A stretch of DNA of 64,000 nt from Setophaga petechia (lineage: Eukaryota > Chordata > Aves > Passeriformes > Parulidae): positions 10,682,001 through 10,746,000 of the forward strand of contig JANCRA010000009.1 in assembly GCA_024362935.1 (NCBI GenBank), read 5' to 3'. Shown here piece after piece: positions 37,711 to 52,090 of this stretch (its first letter is position 1; each line of letters starts with the position of its first letter). The notes below the pieces were generated by a model. It had not been told where the DNA came from. It saw only the letters and a list, made by a program, of their open reading frames with translations, and made no database searches. Both the position numbers and the translations under genes were made by a program.

Positions 37711-38101
37711 TGTGACTGTGGTCACAGGGGTTTTTAGATGGATGGAAGAGTCAGGGATCTTGATTCCATTATCAGAAGGCTTGATTTATTATATTATGAT
37801 ATATATATAACATTATAACTATACTACATAGAAATAGGAAAGGAAAGAGCTTCCTCAGAAGCTGGCTATGCTGAGAATAGAATAGAAAGAATAATAACAA
37901 AGATCTCTTTCCTGGCAGAGAGCAAGAGCAGCTCTGCCGTGAGTGGTCAGTAGATCCAAACATCCACAGGGGACCAATGACGGATCCACCTGTTGCATTC
38001 CACAGCAGCAGATAACCATTGTTTACATTTGTTGCTGAAACCTCTCAGCTCCAGCAGGAAAAATCCTAAGAAAGGATTTTTCACAAAAGGTGTCTGCGAC
38101 A
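37711..38101 (-). mobile_element. Solo LTR, minus strand, with 6-bp target duplication
   Basis: 391 bp. On the minus strand it begins TGTCGCAGACACC and ends GACCACAGTCACA (TG...CA). It is flanked by the perfect repeat ACCTAC on the plus strand (37705-37710 and 38102-38107). An AATAAA lies on the minus strand (complement of 37785-37790), 75 bp before the 3' end. The 6-bp duplication fits an ERVK-like (class II) bird retrovirus. No internal retroviral sequence remains. Confidence 0.88.
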
Positions 38102-41100
38102 ACCTACTTTGAAAGAATCTAACCTTTTTTTCATTCTAGGCACATTCACACCACGGATGCCTCAAGACCATTTAACATTTTTAAATCAGTGAGAAGATTA
38201 ATTTAAAACCTGAAATAGATGCACTTTTTGTCTCTAATCTCTGTAATGAGCAAAACCTGCATTTCAACAGGAAAAATTGGTTTAATTCTCAATAATTGTG
38301 TGTATGAGGACTAAGACATCCTTCAGTTTGGGTTTATCTTTCTCTGAAAAGTATTAATCTATTGTGAAAGAGCAGTGAATAATATGCAGAGTATTAGAGG
38401 GGACAAGTTCCTTTCTAGTCCTCTGCTCTCAGTGAGCCTGTGTCAAGTCACACATCAAGTTAGCCTAATCACATGAAGTTGCAGAATTGTGCAGGGATGT
38501 AGAGAACAACAACACTGCAAGAGAAATAAAGAATTGCTGGCTCACCAGCCTGTGCTGAAGGTATTAGGATGACTTATCTTCTATTAGTGCTAAATGCCAA
38601 ATTCAAAGTGGAGCTAACACTAGCACACATTGATGGTATGTCAGCATTGTACGTGGGTTTTATGTCTTTCTGTGTGAACTAGCACAGGGTTAACAAGCTT
38701 AGGAAAGTAGTCTGACAGAGTATGAACCTACAATATGCCAAGCTGCTGAGCCATCCCCTTAGTGTTTCAACTGTCCATCACTCTGGATAGATGTCAGTTT
38801 TGGTTCTCGGTAACACAATACAGCATTTACATTCCTGCAGTTTTAGAAATAATTGTCCCTTAAGAAAACCCCCAGGGACTTTCAAGGCAAAATTTATGTG
38901 CTCCTGGATTTAGAAAGAGATTTATTTATTCAGGAAGACAAAATGAACATTGTGTCTTGAATTGAAGGCATCCAACAAAAAGGAATATGCAATTTGGTTT
39001 ATCCCCACATTTAAAATTACAAATGTGAGCAAAACATGCTTTCACATCAGACAGCTCATTCTTGGGTTAAAAACCAGTTAGAATAAATGTTCTTAAGGCT
39101 CTGTGAAGGAGCTAAAATGACTGTGCATCCTTTGTGACTACCATCACACTGAAAACAACAGCTGGCATTTAAAGAAACTGCTCACAGTAAACAAATCATT
39201 TTAGCAGGTGTACACATATTGATTCTTTAAACAGAATAATTTGTCTCTTTCTATAAAAGATCTGCTATCTTGGAACTCTAGTAACTAGTTAGTTTTATTC
39301 TATTTTTAAAAACTATGATTCATTAGGTCCAAAATAATTTTTCCCCAAAGCCTATGAGCGTTTGTCTGTACTAGCAGGAGAATGGAATAATTCCTTAATT
39401 CTATAATTCTATCATTCTTAATTCTATAATTAACTAATCACTGAAGATTTAACAGCAAATGTTGTTGCTCTATCTGCCATTGCTATGGCTTCATTAATTT
39501 TACAGAATATATCAGAGTGCATTAGTCTGGTGTATTGTCAAAAATAATTATTGTGCAGTCATGCTCTGGAAAGCAGATATGTAAAAATGCCATCTTCTTA
39601 CACACAGATCATTCCTGTGAGCATACTGTCAGATCTGCCTATTTTGTGGCAGAAATACTCTTTTATGTGTTTCAATTCTTCAAGCACCTTGTTTACATAA
39701 TATCAACAATACTGAATTTGTTGAATCCCTCAAGGGCATTCTCATCACTGTGATCACTGAACCTGAGGTCATGGAGTTGTATACAAATTTTAGAAAAGCA
39801 CAGCTGGGGGATCTTAGTGCTGATGAATCTTGAGTGAATTCACAGCTTGATTTTCCATAGGCATCAAAGCAGACATAATGAGAAGATAATCTAGTCTGAG
39901 TTTTAGAAAGCAGGCAGAATTTCCAGGGCTAGCAGAGTACATCTCTACTGACAGAAGCAATGTGTTTGATCTGAAAGTAATTAAGCTATAAAAAATGTGG
40001 AACCTCAGAATGCCATTTTAAATGTCCTCCATTTTCAAATCGCACTGTAAAATTAATCTAAGTGTCCAATGTAACATTTTATTGTGCAAGAGCCTTGTTT
40101 TAGTGAGGGTACTCTCTTAATCATGGTGCTTCATTTCTTTATTAATTCACATAACATAACATTACAGGATGTCCATCTTTGTTCATTGTTGACTTCACCC
40201 TTACAAGTTTCATCAGAAATATCACACCAACCTATTACCCACCTACTCTTCCAGCTCTTTCCCTTTTTATGTCAAATACCAAAATATCTCCCTCCAGTCT
40301 GAAAAGCAAACAATTGCTCCTGTTTAGTTTTCTATCTCTTTGCCATTTACTCATCCATAAAAGTACGTCCTCCTTGCTCTGTTGTTGCATAGTTCCCTAA
40401 ATGATCTTTGGCAATGGGCTTAGTCAAGTCTTTTGGAAATCTGAGCAGTTAGAACGACCTTGATAATCTCCATCCATACTCTTGATCAATCATTTAAAGA
40501 CCTTGTTCATAAGGCAATATTTCTCCTCATAAAAACCTTGATTATTCTGCTCAGTTAGATAACTTTTATTCAAGTGTCCACTAATTCTAATCTTCATTAT
40601 ACTTTCATTTAATTTGCCTAGCAGAAGCATCAGGATTACAAACCTACAGTTCCTCAAATCTCCTACAGAGTCTTTTTCAAAATTGTCATCACACCAAATT
40701 GCCACCCTCCAGGTTTTTGGTATGAAAACAATCCAGCCCAACAGCTTCTCAGACTACTGTGATTTATTTATTCATAGAAATATAACAAGCAGAGAGAGCA
40801 ATATTGAAACAAACAGAGCCTTTATCCTTTTCCTTCCTTCCCAACTCAGTTATTTTATTTTAAAATTTAGGTTCCTCAAGACTTACCCAAGCAAGTCATC
40901 ATATAACATATTTTGTCAGTGCCTCTGCCAGTCTTCCTGCAACCAGTTGCTGGCAAGTCACCTCTTTTGATTTCTTCAGGAAAAAGTATAACTCTTTAAT
41001 AACCTTGGGGAGCGAGCTTTCAGTCTTGGTAACACTATTATTTAACTTGGTTTGGAGCTTTGATATTCCAATTTTGCAGACAATAGCTAATTGTTTTATA

Positions 41101-44100
41101 TCTGTTTTTTTTTTTTTTCCTCCCTCCTGGACTCTTTCTATCTCTCTTTGCTGCCCTTCCTACCTGCAGCAGCCTGGTTACCAAGGCAAGCCAGTATTTG
41201 CTCCACTGTGCCATAGCTATACTGTATAAGTACCTATGAAAATATTCATAATATTGCCTGTGCACTCTCCTTGGGTTCAGACCTGTCCCACAATGGAGTT
41301 CTGCAGATGAACTTCAGGCGGCTTGAGTAGTCTCTGCTGGTTTCCCAGCATGGGCCATGAAGCCAACAGGACAGGACCGGGAGATGAAATCTGCACGTTT
41401 CAGAAGCCAGCCAGCAAAAAGGAAAACGCCCTGCTCTTAGTTCATGTAGTGGTAAAAAGGAACTCAAAGCCCAGCTTAGGAGGGCAGAGGATCACGAGGT
41501 AGCACAGTACAACACTCCCATAGCATGAGCTACTTCTGGAGTCACAGGTTTCTGATAGGAATCATGAAAATATAGTTTTATAAAGGCCAAGTGCAGCTGA
41601 TGCTTCCCTGAAGTTGGAACACAGCCTTCCACTGCTGTAAATGACTGTTCAAGCTGCTGAAGAGATTTCAGTAGATTTTGACAACCTTCACTTGCTCTGT
41701 GCTTGATGTACATTGGAAACAAGGGCACGTGTGGAAGCAAAGGATTCCTCAGCTCCCCACTCTTTGTGCAGTCCACTAGGGTGCAGCCAAGCTGATGGAT
41801 GGTGATAGGCATCTGTGCCTTATGTCTTACAGTTTAGCAACTCGATGGGCTGGGCTTGGCCACAGGTGTTTATCGTTGTAAAATTAGCAGAAGTGACAAA
41901 AGCAGCCTTTAATTCAATGGCTGCCATTAATTTTACTTAAATGAGAAACAAATGTACAGGTGAGTGCAGAGTTTCAAGCGTTCCCCAAGATACCAACTAA
42001 ATTGTAAACAACATTAAACAATAAAAAATTACCAGGGAAGAGATTAATACTCACAGCACTTTTCAAACTAACTGTGTAGGTGCTTGCAAAGCCCATGTTT
42101 GGCAAATGGCCTGAAGACAACCATAAGCCCCAATCCAATGCTATTAAAGAGGAAGAGTGACAAACAATGGATTAAACAATAGCCAGGGGACTTCAAAGAG
42201 AGCTTTGAAACAAGGGAGAAGTCAGCCTGAAAAGGAGTATAAAGGAAGCTGAAAATTGGGTTGGGGGAAATACCTTGAAGGGTAACCATCAGTAGTCAAA
42301 CCTGGTTTGACACTGCCAGAATCTGCCCTGTCAGGATTGCTACCACCACTTAACTGAAACAGATCATCATCCTTATGGAATTCCTCATGGAGCTGGTGCT
42401 CAACAGGAGCCATGGCTGGATGAGGCACAAGAAGTGGGGACCCAAACTGAAGGTGCATATAAAGGGGCTTGTGGAGGGACCTTTCTTAGCCTGTAGAAGA
42501 TATGGTTTATCTCTGGTTTATTTATACCAATAATCATATTGTTGTTATTGATTTGGAATGTGCTGCAGGTGAGTTATATGTCATTAATAAATCAATATAT
42601 TGCTTTAATCCTTATTTGGCTTAAATTATGAGAGCTGGACAGTTTTCCCCTGCTTCATTATTTGGACAGTGGATGATAACACTAGAAAAATCTTTCCATT
42701 TCTTCTTTGCTAAAGAAGCTTTTCAACTATCTGGTGGTTAATTATATTTATATAAAGTAGGTGGAACTCACTTCATCACACACTGATGAAGAAGTTGCAC
42801 TGTGAGTTAAAGAAAACCAAACAAACCAAAAGAGAGTTTTTAAACAAAGTAGTGTTTAAAAAAAACCCCAAAAAACCTTTTTTTTTTCTGCATTGCTGTT
42901 TGCAGCTGTTGCACAATGAAAAAAAAAACGGTCTTTGATCCCTGCTTGATTTGTACAAAGAAGGGAGATGCAAAGCTTATGCGCTACATCTGCTCTGTGA
43001 TAGTTTTGCAAGTGAGGCCTTCAGAGAGCAGAGGTTTGTGGAAGTCACCTGCCCCAGGGTAAATCTCTGCAGTGGCAATCTGAGCTGCTCAGTCTGGGCT
43101 CCCTTGACTGCCAATTTATCTCATCTTCAGTAGGAGATGCTTACCCTTAACTAGCAGTCAGTAACAAAAAACTCCACCAGCCCAAACCCCAAAGCCAACC
43201 AAAGAAAAAGAACCCTACCCTGAGATAATGGAAATGGAAATATTTAAAAGTGATTTTGATGCACAGTTGCTCAGCTTGAAAAAATAAAGTTTTTTCACAT
43301 TTTATCAGGTGGTGTGTAAAAGAGATGGCTACTTAACACTGAGTGTAAGTGGCTTTTGTTTGCTGTGGGGACAGTGGTTAGAGGGCCTGTAGACAGAGGC
43401 TTAGAGACACAAAGAACATCAATGCTCTAAAAGAATATTCAAAGGAGAGCAATCCTGTATTCAAGATAATGAGGTTCAATCCAAGGTTTGCTATATACCT
43501 CTAATATGATCTTGGAAAAGACATCTACCATCCAACTTGAACAACCTAATTAGTTATCTGCAAAGAAGAAAAATAGCTGTGGGAGGGGGTTTTCTTCCCC
43601 CTCATTTTGTTTAGATTGAGCATACTTTGGGATTGCCTTATGCACTGTTTCAATTTCATTTGGGGCTGCAAGTATAATAAACAAGTCCAAAAGTCTGTTT
43701 CAGGAGTAGTGCTGGTGAACAGAATCTGAGATTGCGCATTGCAAAGTCTGTACATCTGGTCTAGTACATCTCATGGTAAAGTCTAACTCTGGCACCCAAA
43801 AGCCAGTGATTTCCAATGCCTAACACATGGACTCAGCAGGCAGCAAGTGGGAGCTACACAGCCTGATTGCAGCAGGAAGGACCTTCAACACTGTGAAAAA
43901 CTGTTGCTTTCTGAAATGGATGAGCAGGGAAACGGAGTGCAAAAGTAGTGTTTTGGCAAGGGCTTTCAGTCCATCCAGTAAGCCCAACACTTCTCTGTAA
44001 GTTCAATGACCTTCCCACATTTCTTTTCCATTTATGCAAATGTATTCATACCTCAGATTCAGATCCAAACTGAGACCCAGGCTGGATTGTAAAATGTTCC

Positions 44101-47087
44101 AAAAAACCTTTCAAGAAGATTTTCCTTTTATTACACTCTCATAGAATTTGCTTCAATTAAAAATTATCTATTGCTTTAAGAGGTAGCTTTGCAAGTCATT
44201 GCAGAAGATACTGTACTTGAAAACTGAGACAAGCCACAGATTTGAAAACAACACCTTGAGTGGTTTAAATAAAACTGAAGCATTTTTTCCACCTTGAATA
44301 ATGCAGTCAGGCTTGAAATGTGGTATCTGATGCTCTATTAACTTTTCCTTTAGAAAGGCAATAACTTTTTTAGGTAGTCTTCTGTCAAAATCTTTGTGTT
44401 TAAAACAAAGGAAAGTAGAACACAATACTGCTGTACTCTGGTCACCTCATAGGACATGACACCTTGTGGTAAGACAAATGCCTCTGATATGACAAAATAC
44501 CTTGAAGTATTTATTGTCACTCCTGAATTTAGTGTAGCAAATAATTCTAACACCTTGGCAGGGCTGAGATAAGTTGAATTCGTGATTCAGCAGAAAACAA
44601 TGCCCCTCTGTGATTGTCACGGTTTTTTGTCCAGCTGCTTAATAGCAATTTCAGCAAGTAGTCTCTCTGAATAAAAGTGGAGGTGTGTGCTCAAAGGTTG
44701 CACGCCACTGGCTGGGAAGCCAAGTGCCTACAGTGGCCAGGAGTGATGTTGTCTCTTAGCATGGTTAAACAACTCATATGAGAAGGTGCTTGTCCTTTTA
44801 TCAAGTGTTTGATTTTGTGATTTAGGCTGACATCTCAGGAATGTTATTAGGTTTGCTTCTTCCCCATTACCCCCATCTTCAGGTTGAGACTAAGGAGCTA
44901 AACAGAAGAACTGAGATTAAAGAAAACCTACACCAATAGAACAAAATAAAGAATTGACTAAGGCTTTTAAGGAAAAGGGTGTAAGTAGACAAAACTAGTA
45001 GAAATTGGAAATGATTGAAGGACAAATGAAAAATACAACACATTTTAATGAAGGCCACTTCCTTCCTGAAAAAAGGCTGCCATATAAGAAAACATCCAGA
45101 AATTGGTGAGGGGACTAAATTTCGCACAAGAATTTTATCTGACTATAAAAAGGTTATGTCATAATGAGAAAGGAAAATAGGAGCATTTAGGAAGTAAAGG
45201 AGATCTAATAAAAGACCTGTTAATTGCCAAACCAGACATGGACTCCTGGAAAATATGAACATGAAAAAGACAGTCAGTTCAGGTCATATGGGGACTGTGG
45301 TATTTATGCAGCAAATGTAAGGTTTAATTGGGACCAGCCACATTGCCAGTTCCTGCAGAGCCTGAGCCAGCTGAGATAGTGTCTGGGAGAAGCCATCAAT
45401 CCCAAATAGCTTCAATGACACTCTCAGTCTGGGATGTGCTTTCCAGACAAAGACTGTCTGCTGGAACATGGCAGAAAAGGAACAGTTTGCAAGAGACTTC
45501 CAACAGTGGTTTAAGGGTTGGACCAGGAAGAGGTGGATGAAGAACAATGAAGAGACTGCCTGTTGGTGGTGTTGGCCTCAGGGTGCAAGAAACTTATCAG
45601 AAGGCAACTGAATATCTAAGTTATGTGTGAACAAGAAGAGAAAATCAGATGCAGTTTGGTTTCTCTGGAAGGGAGGGACAATCATGGCAGCTATATTTGG
45701 ATGAGGATAAGCTCCCGTCTCACTTTAGGCAGTGGAGGGGATTCTGAGAAAAGAAAACCCCAGATATCTGTGAAAGGAAAGCAGGAACCACTGAGGACAA
45801 TGCTATAGACATTTCCTATCCAGTGAAGCAGTTTGTAACACTCCCAGCTGTGTCTGCCCCACAGTATCTCATGGCTCCATACATGTGCTTTCCAGGCATC
45901 CTTCTTGCTCCCAGGCCCTGGCTGTGCCTCAAACAATCAAAATCAGGGAAAAGAAAAGCAGGGGACGTAACAGCAGCCCGTCTTCTTTGAATGTAATATG
46001 CCTAATTCTGTTGACAGCTCTGACACTTTACACCAATATAATTACATTTCTGTGATGCAGTAGATAGAGTAATTTATTAAATATTACTCAGATAATTGTC
46101 TTGATAGTTACTTTGACAGGGATAAAACCTCCCTGAATTGTAAACAAAGGGCAATGATAGACATTAACGTGTTGGGTTGGAGCTTGGTGGCTTACTGCTG
46201 AGACTGCTGTTACATGCAGGCTTGTTTAATGATCTGAAGGAAGGTGTTAACAGAGTATTAAAAGAAATCCTGAGGGTGAGTTGAAATGGAACAAGATGAG
46301 CATAGTGGAGGCAAAGTACTGATGTAAGAATCTTAAAAGAAAAGATGGTTTGGGATTTGGATTTAGAGTGGACCAGGGTCCAGTTTTCTGACTATACCAT
46401 GCACAACATTCCTCTGCCCAGGTTTTCAATGGTGCTGATTGATTCCAGACTCACACAGGTGATTTGGAGCTAAAAAATTATTAAATGTGGGGTTACTATA
46501 AGATATGGCCTGTTTGGGTCTCTTTATGCAGAAACATCCCCTTGCAAAATGGGAATCCTGCAAATACTCTCTGTGACTCTGGGGTTGCAGCAGCCGCAAC
46601 ACTGAGTGGGATGCTGAGCATCTTCCTAGAAAAGATTGGAGAATTCAGAGAAGAGTGACAGAAGTGGCTGGGAGGATTGAGGAGTTTGGTGGCGTACAAA
46701 CAAGCACACAAAAATATTGGTGTATGTGAGAGTGAGAGAAAGTAGAATGAGCTAATTTCTCATTGTCAACAAACATTTGCCAGATGTCAGGCAAATTTGT
46801 GCTTCATCCATATGTACTGGAAACCATCACTGGGAAACTTGTTTTGTGAAATCATAGCCTTGGCAAATCACAGAACCTGCACTGAAAGTGTTTCTTTAAT
46901 GTTTTTAATCCAGACTTTACTACTGGATTTTGCAGGGCAGCAAAATAGTCGTTAAATGATAAAGATGACTTGTTAATTGAAATTCTGTAACTCAACCCTG
47001 TAAATCCAAAAATCTTTGGGCATTTCCAGAAAACCAGGATGTGGTGGTGAAGAGGTTTAACTATTCAGATGGGAGGCGGGGCAGGAA

Positions 47088-47103
47088 GGGGGGGGGGGGG
47101 GGG
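47088..47103 (+). repeat. Poly-G tract (16 G)
   Basis: A run of 16 G after 'gcaggaa', followed by TGCA and another six G. It is prone to sequencing and assembly error. Confidence 0.9.
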
Positions 47104-47312
47104 TGCAGGGGGGTATGAAAAGAAAATAAAATTTAACTGAAATAATGTTTTCAGAATGCATATTTTAGGGTAATACAAGCAAGAAAGAGAAAGAATTCTT
47201 TCAGAGGTGTTCCCATCCCATAAAGCCTAGGTTTCTAGAAGTTCACTTTACAGTTCCTTCACTGTGCATACTCAGTAATGAGTAGTTTTATTTGCAGCAC
47301 CCACCCTGGGAC

Positions 47313-47364
<52 letters not shown>

Positions 47365-47367
47365 GTC
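47313..47367. repeat. Compound (GTCT)n(ATCT)n microsatellite
   Basis: Tetranucleotide units change from GTCT to ATCT and end with one GTC. Likely polymorphic. Confidence 0.95.
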
Positions 47368-50300
47368 AGCTTATCTTTAAAACAAATTGTTACCAAACTG
47401 AAGAAATTAAATAGGCCCAGTGAATGGCAATAGAGTATGTAATAGTGGTAAGGGCATTTTGATAAAAGGGCTCAGAACTGTGGCAGCACCACCTTTAAAG
47501 GTTGTAACTAATTGATCTAACCTATCAAACATGCTGCCCAAAATGGTATATACCGCATTTCCTGATTTAACTGTAGAGACTCTCCCATTGCATGCTCATC
47601 AGGTAGGCTCACTGAATTTTCCAGGACTCAGGAGATGCTTGGAGAATAATTGCTGATAGAAATTCAAAACCCAAATGAGCCTCTGTATGTTGATATCCAG
47701 ATGGGAGGTATGTAGCTAAAAATACCCTTTGTCAACCGTGTGTTTTTTATGCACCAGCTCCACTTGAAATTTGCTACAGACAACCAAGATGAGGAGAGTC
47801 TGCTTGCAAGGAATATTTTTCCCTCCCCCTTTGATCTAAAGCAGATGTTACAGATTATCAGCAGAGCCTGTGTTGCATGCTAAGAAAGTCAATATTGCTT
47901 GGGTATTGGTAAAGATAACGTGAGAGGGGATAGGCCATGTATTACTGCTGTCAAATTACCCAACTATTCCACTGCAGTTTTTATTGCAGAGGTTTTCTAG
48001 GCTTAGCATAAAGTATCATGTACATAGGACAGGTAATAATTTCAGGAAAAACAAAGGAACTAGGAAAATCCGAAGAAAATAGGAAAATGGGGTATTTCCT
48101 GAAGTACCTCCATACAAGGGGAGGGAGCTGAAGTCACTGTCATGTTTCACCTGAATAAAACTCAACATACTTTAGGTCATTGCTGATATTTTTGAGTCCC
48201 CTCTTTCCCCCCATGGAGGCTGAATTAATGTATAATATGATTAGATCCATCCTGTGGACAGCTCACCAATACCTATCCCATAATGGAAATTATCTACTCT
48301 TCCTCTGCTCCGCTCTGAGGGTCTCTGTATGGCAGTGCACACAGTTCAGCTCCTGACTCTCAGTTTCTGAAAGCAGATGTTTTACACATTTTCAGAGATG
48401 TGGTTTTCTGAATACAAATTAGTAGAAGCGGCAACGGAAATGGCAATCGGTGGTATTTGTAACTCAAATGAAAACATTCACATTTACCAATTGCTCTGTT
48501 TCTGAAGCTCTAATGTAATGTTAGCTATTTTTCTTGTCTGATTACATTCTCATTCCAGCATATATTTCTTTTTCCCTTTAAAAGTCAATAACTTGGTCTC
48601 TAAACAGCGGAAAAATTAAACACCAATTAGAGCAATTAGAAAATCACTAATTTTGTCTGCTGAGTCTGGTTCTGCATTCCCTTTAGATGTGTAACTTCCA
48701 AGGAGGTCAACGGGAGGTCTCTGTGCAAACATGCATTAGGATCTAGTCATAAAGGAAAATTTGATTAAGGTTTTATAAATAAATGACTTTTTTTTCCTTG
48801 ATTGATGAAATAATTGAAAAAAAATTAATCACAGCTCTATTTGGAGTAAATTTTCTTCACAAAAAATTATTCTGTTTTTGAAAAAAAATTTAATATCTAC
48901 CTTTTAAACAGGATTGTTTAAAAAGGTTAACAAAGATTGTTTCATTTAATCTTTAGAGACATGCTTTGAATACTTCATTTTAAAATAAATATGTCTGAGT
49001 CACCTTTAAGTACAGTGCAAAACAATCTGAGAACAGTGCTTGTTTCCAAAATGTTGTAAAAACATTTCAACTAATAATGGTGTTTATTTAATTCAAATAA
49101 TTTTGACAGAAATGCATCAAGCTCATTACAGTAAACTGTGACCTGTGTTTTTCAGCGAGCAGAGAAGACAGGAAATATCTGCACAGAACTCTGCTGCAGA
49201 TTTGGCTGCTTGGAGGCTAATTCCAGTAGGATCACTGCCCAGTGCCTGCACATGATTTGTTTCAGAAACAGGACAGGTATCTCTTTTTCTGCTGAAAACC
49301 ATGCTTCCTACCTTGGTTTCCAAGCTGCTGCATTGTTTTAAGCATAGAAATTTTAAATTATCTTTAGATTTAATGGAGTAGTAGAAAGACTGAGGGGAAC
49401 AATTGGGTTTCTTCACTGTAAATCCTGTGATCTTTGAGGATGATGTACGGCAAAGTCAGTGCCTCACTTCTGTACTCTGCCTTATTCTCATTCTCCTTCT
49501 GTTTCTTTATTCTCTTTGCCACAGCCCTCATAGCAGCAGACATTCCAGTCTAACACAAGTCAGCATCTTCAGACACAAGTGAATGATATAAACCTCTTTT
49601 TTTCTTTCCTTCCAGGCAAGAAAAAGGTTAGATAACTAGTTCAGGTGCCCACGAAGCTGTCCTAAGGCATTTCTAGCTGGTCACTGTGCAGATGTTCACA
49701 GGAGTCACACTGTCTCCAGCAGCTCCTACAGCATCCTGGCTGCTGGGGAGAGGGAGGGCAGGGGATGGTACCCACTGGCCCTGGGCATGTGAGGATGGCA
49801 GGACAGTCCCTGAGGCTGTCTGGAGGGGGTGTATGTGGAAACAGAGGAGGAGCAGATCCTGCTTGCTTAAATTCCCCTCAGAGTTCATGGATCCCAGTGT
49901 CACCAAAGGCAGAGTCCACCTGCCCATTATTCCTTGTCTGCAGAGGTGGGTCTGTTTCTCCAACCTCTCTGGTGCATTTCCTGCAGCAGCTGAACACACA
50001 TGGGGAGAGAAAATACCATGCTACCCAAACATTTAATCATATCCATTTTCCTAATTACTCTTCCATTTATCTGTTTTGCATGTCGTCTTTTTAGTTGTAA
50101 ATAGGAAGCAATTGGTGGGTGGTTTGCCTCAAAGCATAACTATTTTTTTCCTCTTGTTTTCTTCAAGCTTTTTTTTTTCCTAAGATAGAAACACAGAAAA
50201 GGTGTAAATTCTGTTCAGTTCTACCTACGCAATTTTCAACTTCTTTTGCTTATTCTGTTTATTTATTTGTATAGCTATTTATTTATATATCCAATTCTAT

Positions 50301-50976
50301 TCTCCTTAAAACTTTCTTGGTTTTTGCTCTTCATGTTTCCATCTGCTGGGATACATCTTTGGGGAAGGGAACCAAAGAGCATCCCAGAGGACCATCCCAG
50401 CAGGATTGCTTTAAGAGGACAGCTACTCAGATGGACTAGGCTGCAGAAGGAACAACAGCAGAGTTCTGCTTTGTTGATAACCACTGAACAAATCCAGATG
50501 ACAAAGGATAGGAGCACCAAGCAGAGCAAAGGTTGGTCTGTCTTCCTGATTTTCCCACTTTCATTTTCCCTCTGCAACAACCCTTTTGTTACAGCATTAT
50601 AATCCAGCATTAAAATTATCATTTTCTGTAATGCAAAATCATGCAGGTTTTTGTTTTTTTTTTTGCTGTCTTCGCTTCCACTTCAGCTGAAAGCACTCTG
50701 ATTTCTAGTACCCAACTAATTGCTTTTGATATTGCCAAAGTTCAAGTTACAGTATTTGATCTTTTTTTTCATCACAGCAAGCTCTGTTTCCACTGAATGA
50801 ATACTGATGAGTTAGACACTAGAAAGTGCCTTTGGTCAAATAAGATGCTTAGTTCTGAATTCTCAGTAGATCAAAGCAATTATAAATCTATCAGCATAAT
50901 CTTCTTTACTTTCAAAATTAACTACAATGTTTTGTAATAAATTTCTAAAACTTTTATCAAGAGGTTTTTCTGAAAG

Positions 50977-51004
50977 TTGTTTGTTTGTTTGTTTGTTTGT
51001 TTTT
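50977..51004. repeat. (TTTG)n microsatellite
   Basis: Six to seven tandem TTTG units ending in a short T run. Confidence 0.9.
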
Positions 51005-51284
51005 GTGTAGCATAGGGCTGCAGGGTCCCTTTTCAATGTACGCATTTATCTGGGCATGGTCCTTCCAGATCCTCCCTGGGCCACCAGCCCATGCAAGAGC
51101 AGATGAAGAGGGACAATGTGGCAATGTGGGAGGGAATCTGTGTACTCAATACCCTTTCTAGGGCAGGATGGGACCACAGGATCTCACTTGACCCACTGTG
51201 AAGCTCAGACTTGCCCCTCACTTGACATCAGCGGGAGACTGATAGTCTCTTACAACAAACACCATGAAATCTGGACTGTTGTGG

Positions 51285-52090
51285 TGTGTTGGTTTGTTCT
51301 GTTCCCCCTCTGTTTTAAAATAGTTCTGCCGTTGCTCTCCCCTCTCCTCCCAGTAGCTGTCAATTGCCCAGGTTGTGTCTCCAACTGCCCAGGTGGTTAT
51401 GTCTACCTATGTATCCATTCTTAACCCCCTCCCTGGTCTCCCTGGAAACCAATATATCCCTCTCTGCCAGTCTCCCCTACTCCTCCCCGGTTCCCCAGAG
51501 ACCAATGCATCCTTCTCCTGACCCCACCCCAGTTGCCTGTCAGTCTCTCTGCACTCTCTGAAACCTTCTAGCTGGGATGTAGGGGGATTGGTTCAGGAAC
51601 TGGGGTCCCTCCTTCATGTTATTTTTTATTGGGTTTTCCCTAATGTCAGTCCTGTGTACCCCACGCCCCCCTGGATTGCTATTTGTCCCTGTATCGGTTC
51701 CACCCCTACCGCCTACTCCCTTTATAAGTCAAGTAATGCCGCCCCCTTCTTCTTTGGTTCCTGGCTTTCCTTGGATCCCCGATAAAAAACCGAACTCGTC
51801 ACAAACTGGAGAGCGCTCTCTCTCTCTCTCATTCCTGCGGGAAGAAGCTTCTAGGCGGCCACATCTCTACTAAAGGCAGCCCTGCTGCTTATACGCACGG
51901 TGCTGACCTCAGGCGCTGTGCCTGGCAGTGAAGCCGGGAGAGTGCCCCCTTGGCTGCAAGCGGTGCTGGCATTGCTAGCCGGGACGTCATCAAAAGCCCG
52001 CCGCTTCACTGGACCACCTGGAATTGTCTGGCAGATCCAGCTCAGCCTTTAACTCAGGATCAGATATTAGGGGTGCCCTTTTCCCCTACA
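51285..52090 (+). mobile_element. Long retroviral LTR (about 0.8 kb)
   Basis: It starts near TGTGTTGGTTTG, a start familiar from passerine ERV LTRs, and ends CCCCTACA. The U3-like part is rich in C and T. It contains CTTTATAAG (51718-51726) and a GATAAAAAA signal at 51780-51788, then a long GC-rich U5-like region with a (CT)n run near 51815-51830. Base composition is very unlike its AT-rich neighbours. No target duplication could be confirmed, so the exact ends are uncertain (51280, 51285 or 51287 on the left). No gag or pol follows, so a solo LTR is likely. Confidence 0.65.

Larger units (their letters stand above)
38108..51284. other. Long intergenic stretch between RFXAP and SERTM1
   Basis: About 13 kb without a supported gene. 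A 106-codon minus frame at 41492-41812 is unassigned. At 42050-42480 a TATAAAGG motif and LTR-like composition hint at old ERV remains, without ends. Simple repeats lie at 47088-47103, 47313-47367 and 50977-51004. The rest is AT-rich and featureless to me. Confidence 0.5.

Noticed and set aside
42050..42600. Possible LTR with TATAAAGG near 42238
   Set aside because: No boundaries or polyadenylation signal at a plausible distance; only composition suggests it.
46490..46700. Resemblance to a CR1 internal segment ('cagagaagagtgacagaagt')
   Set aside because: Too short and diverged to separate from chance.
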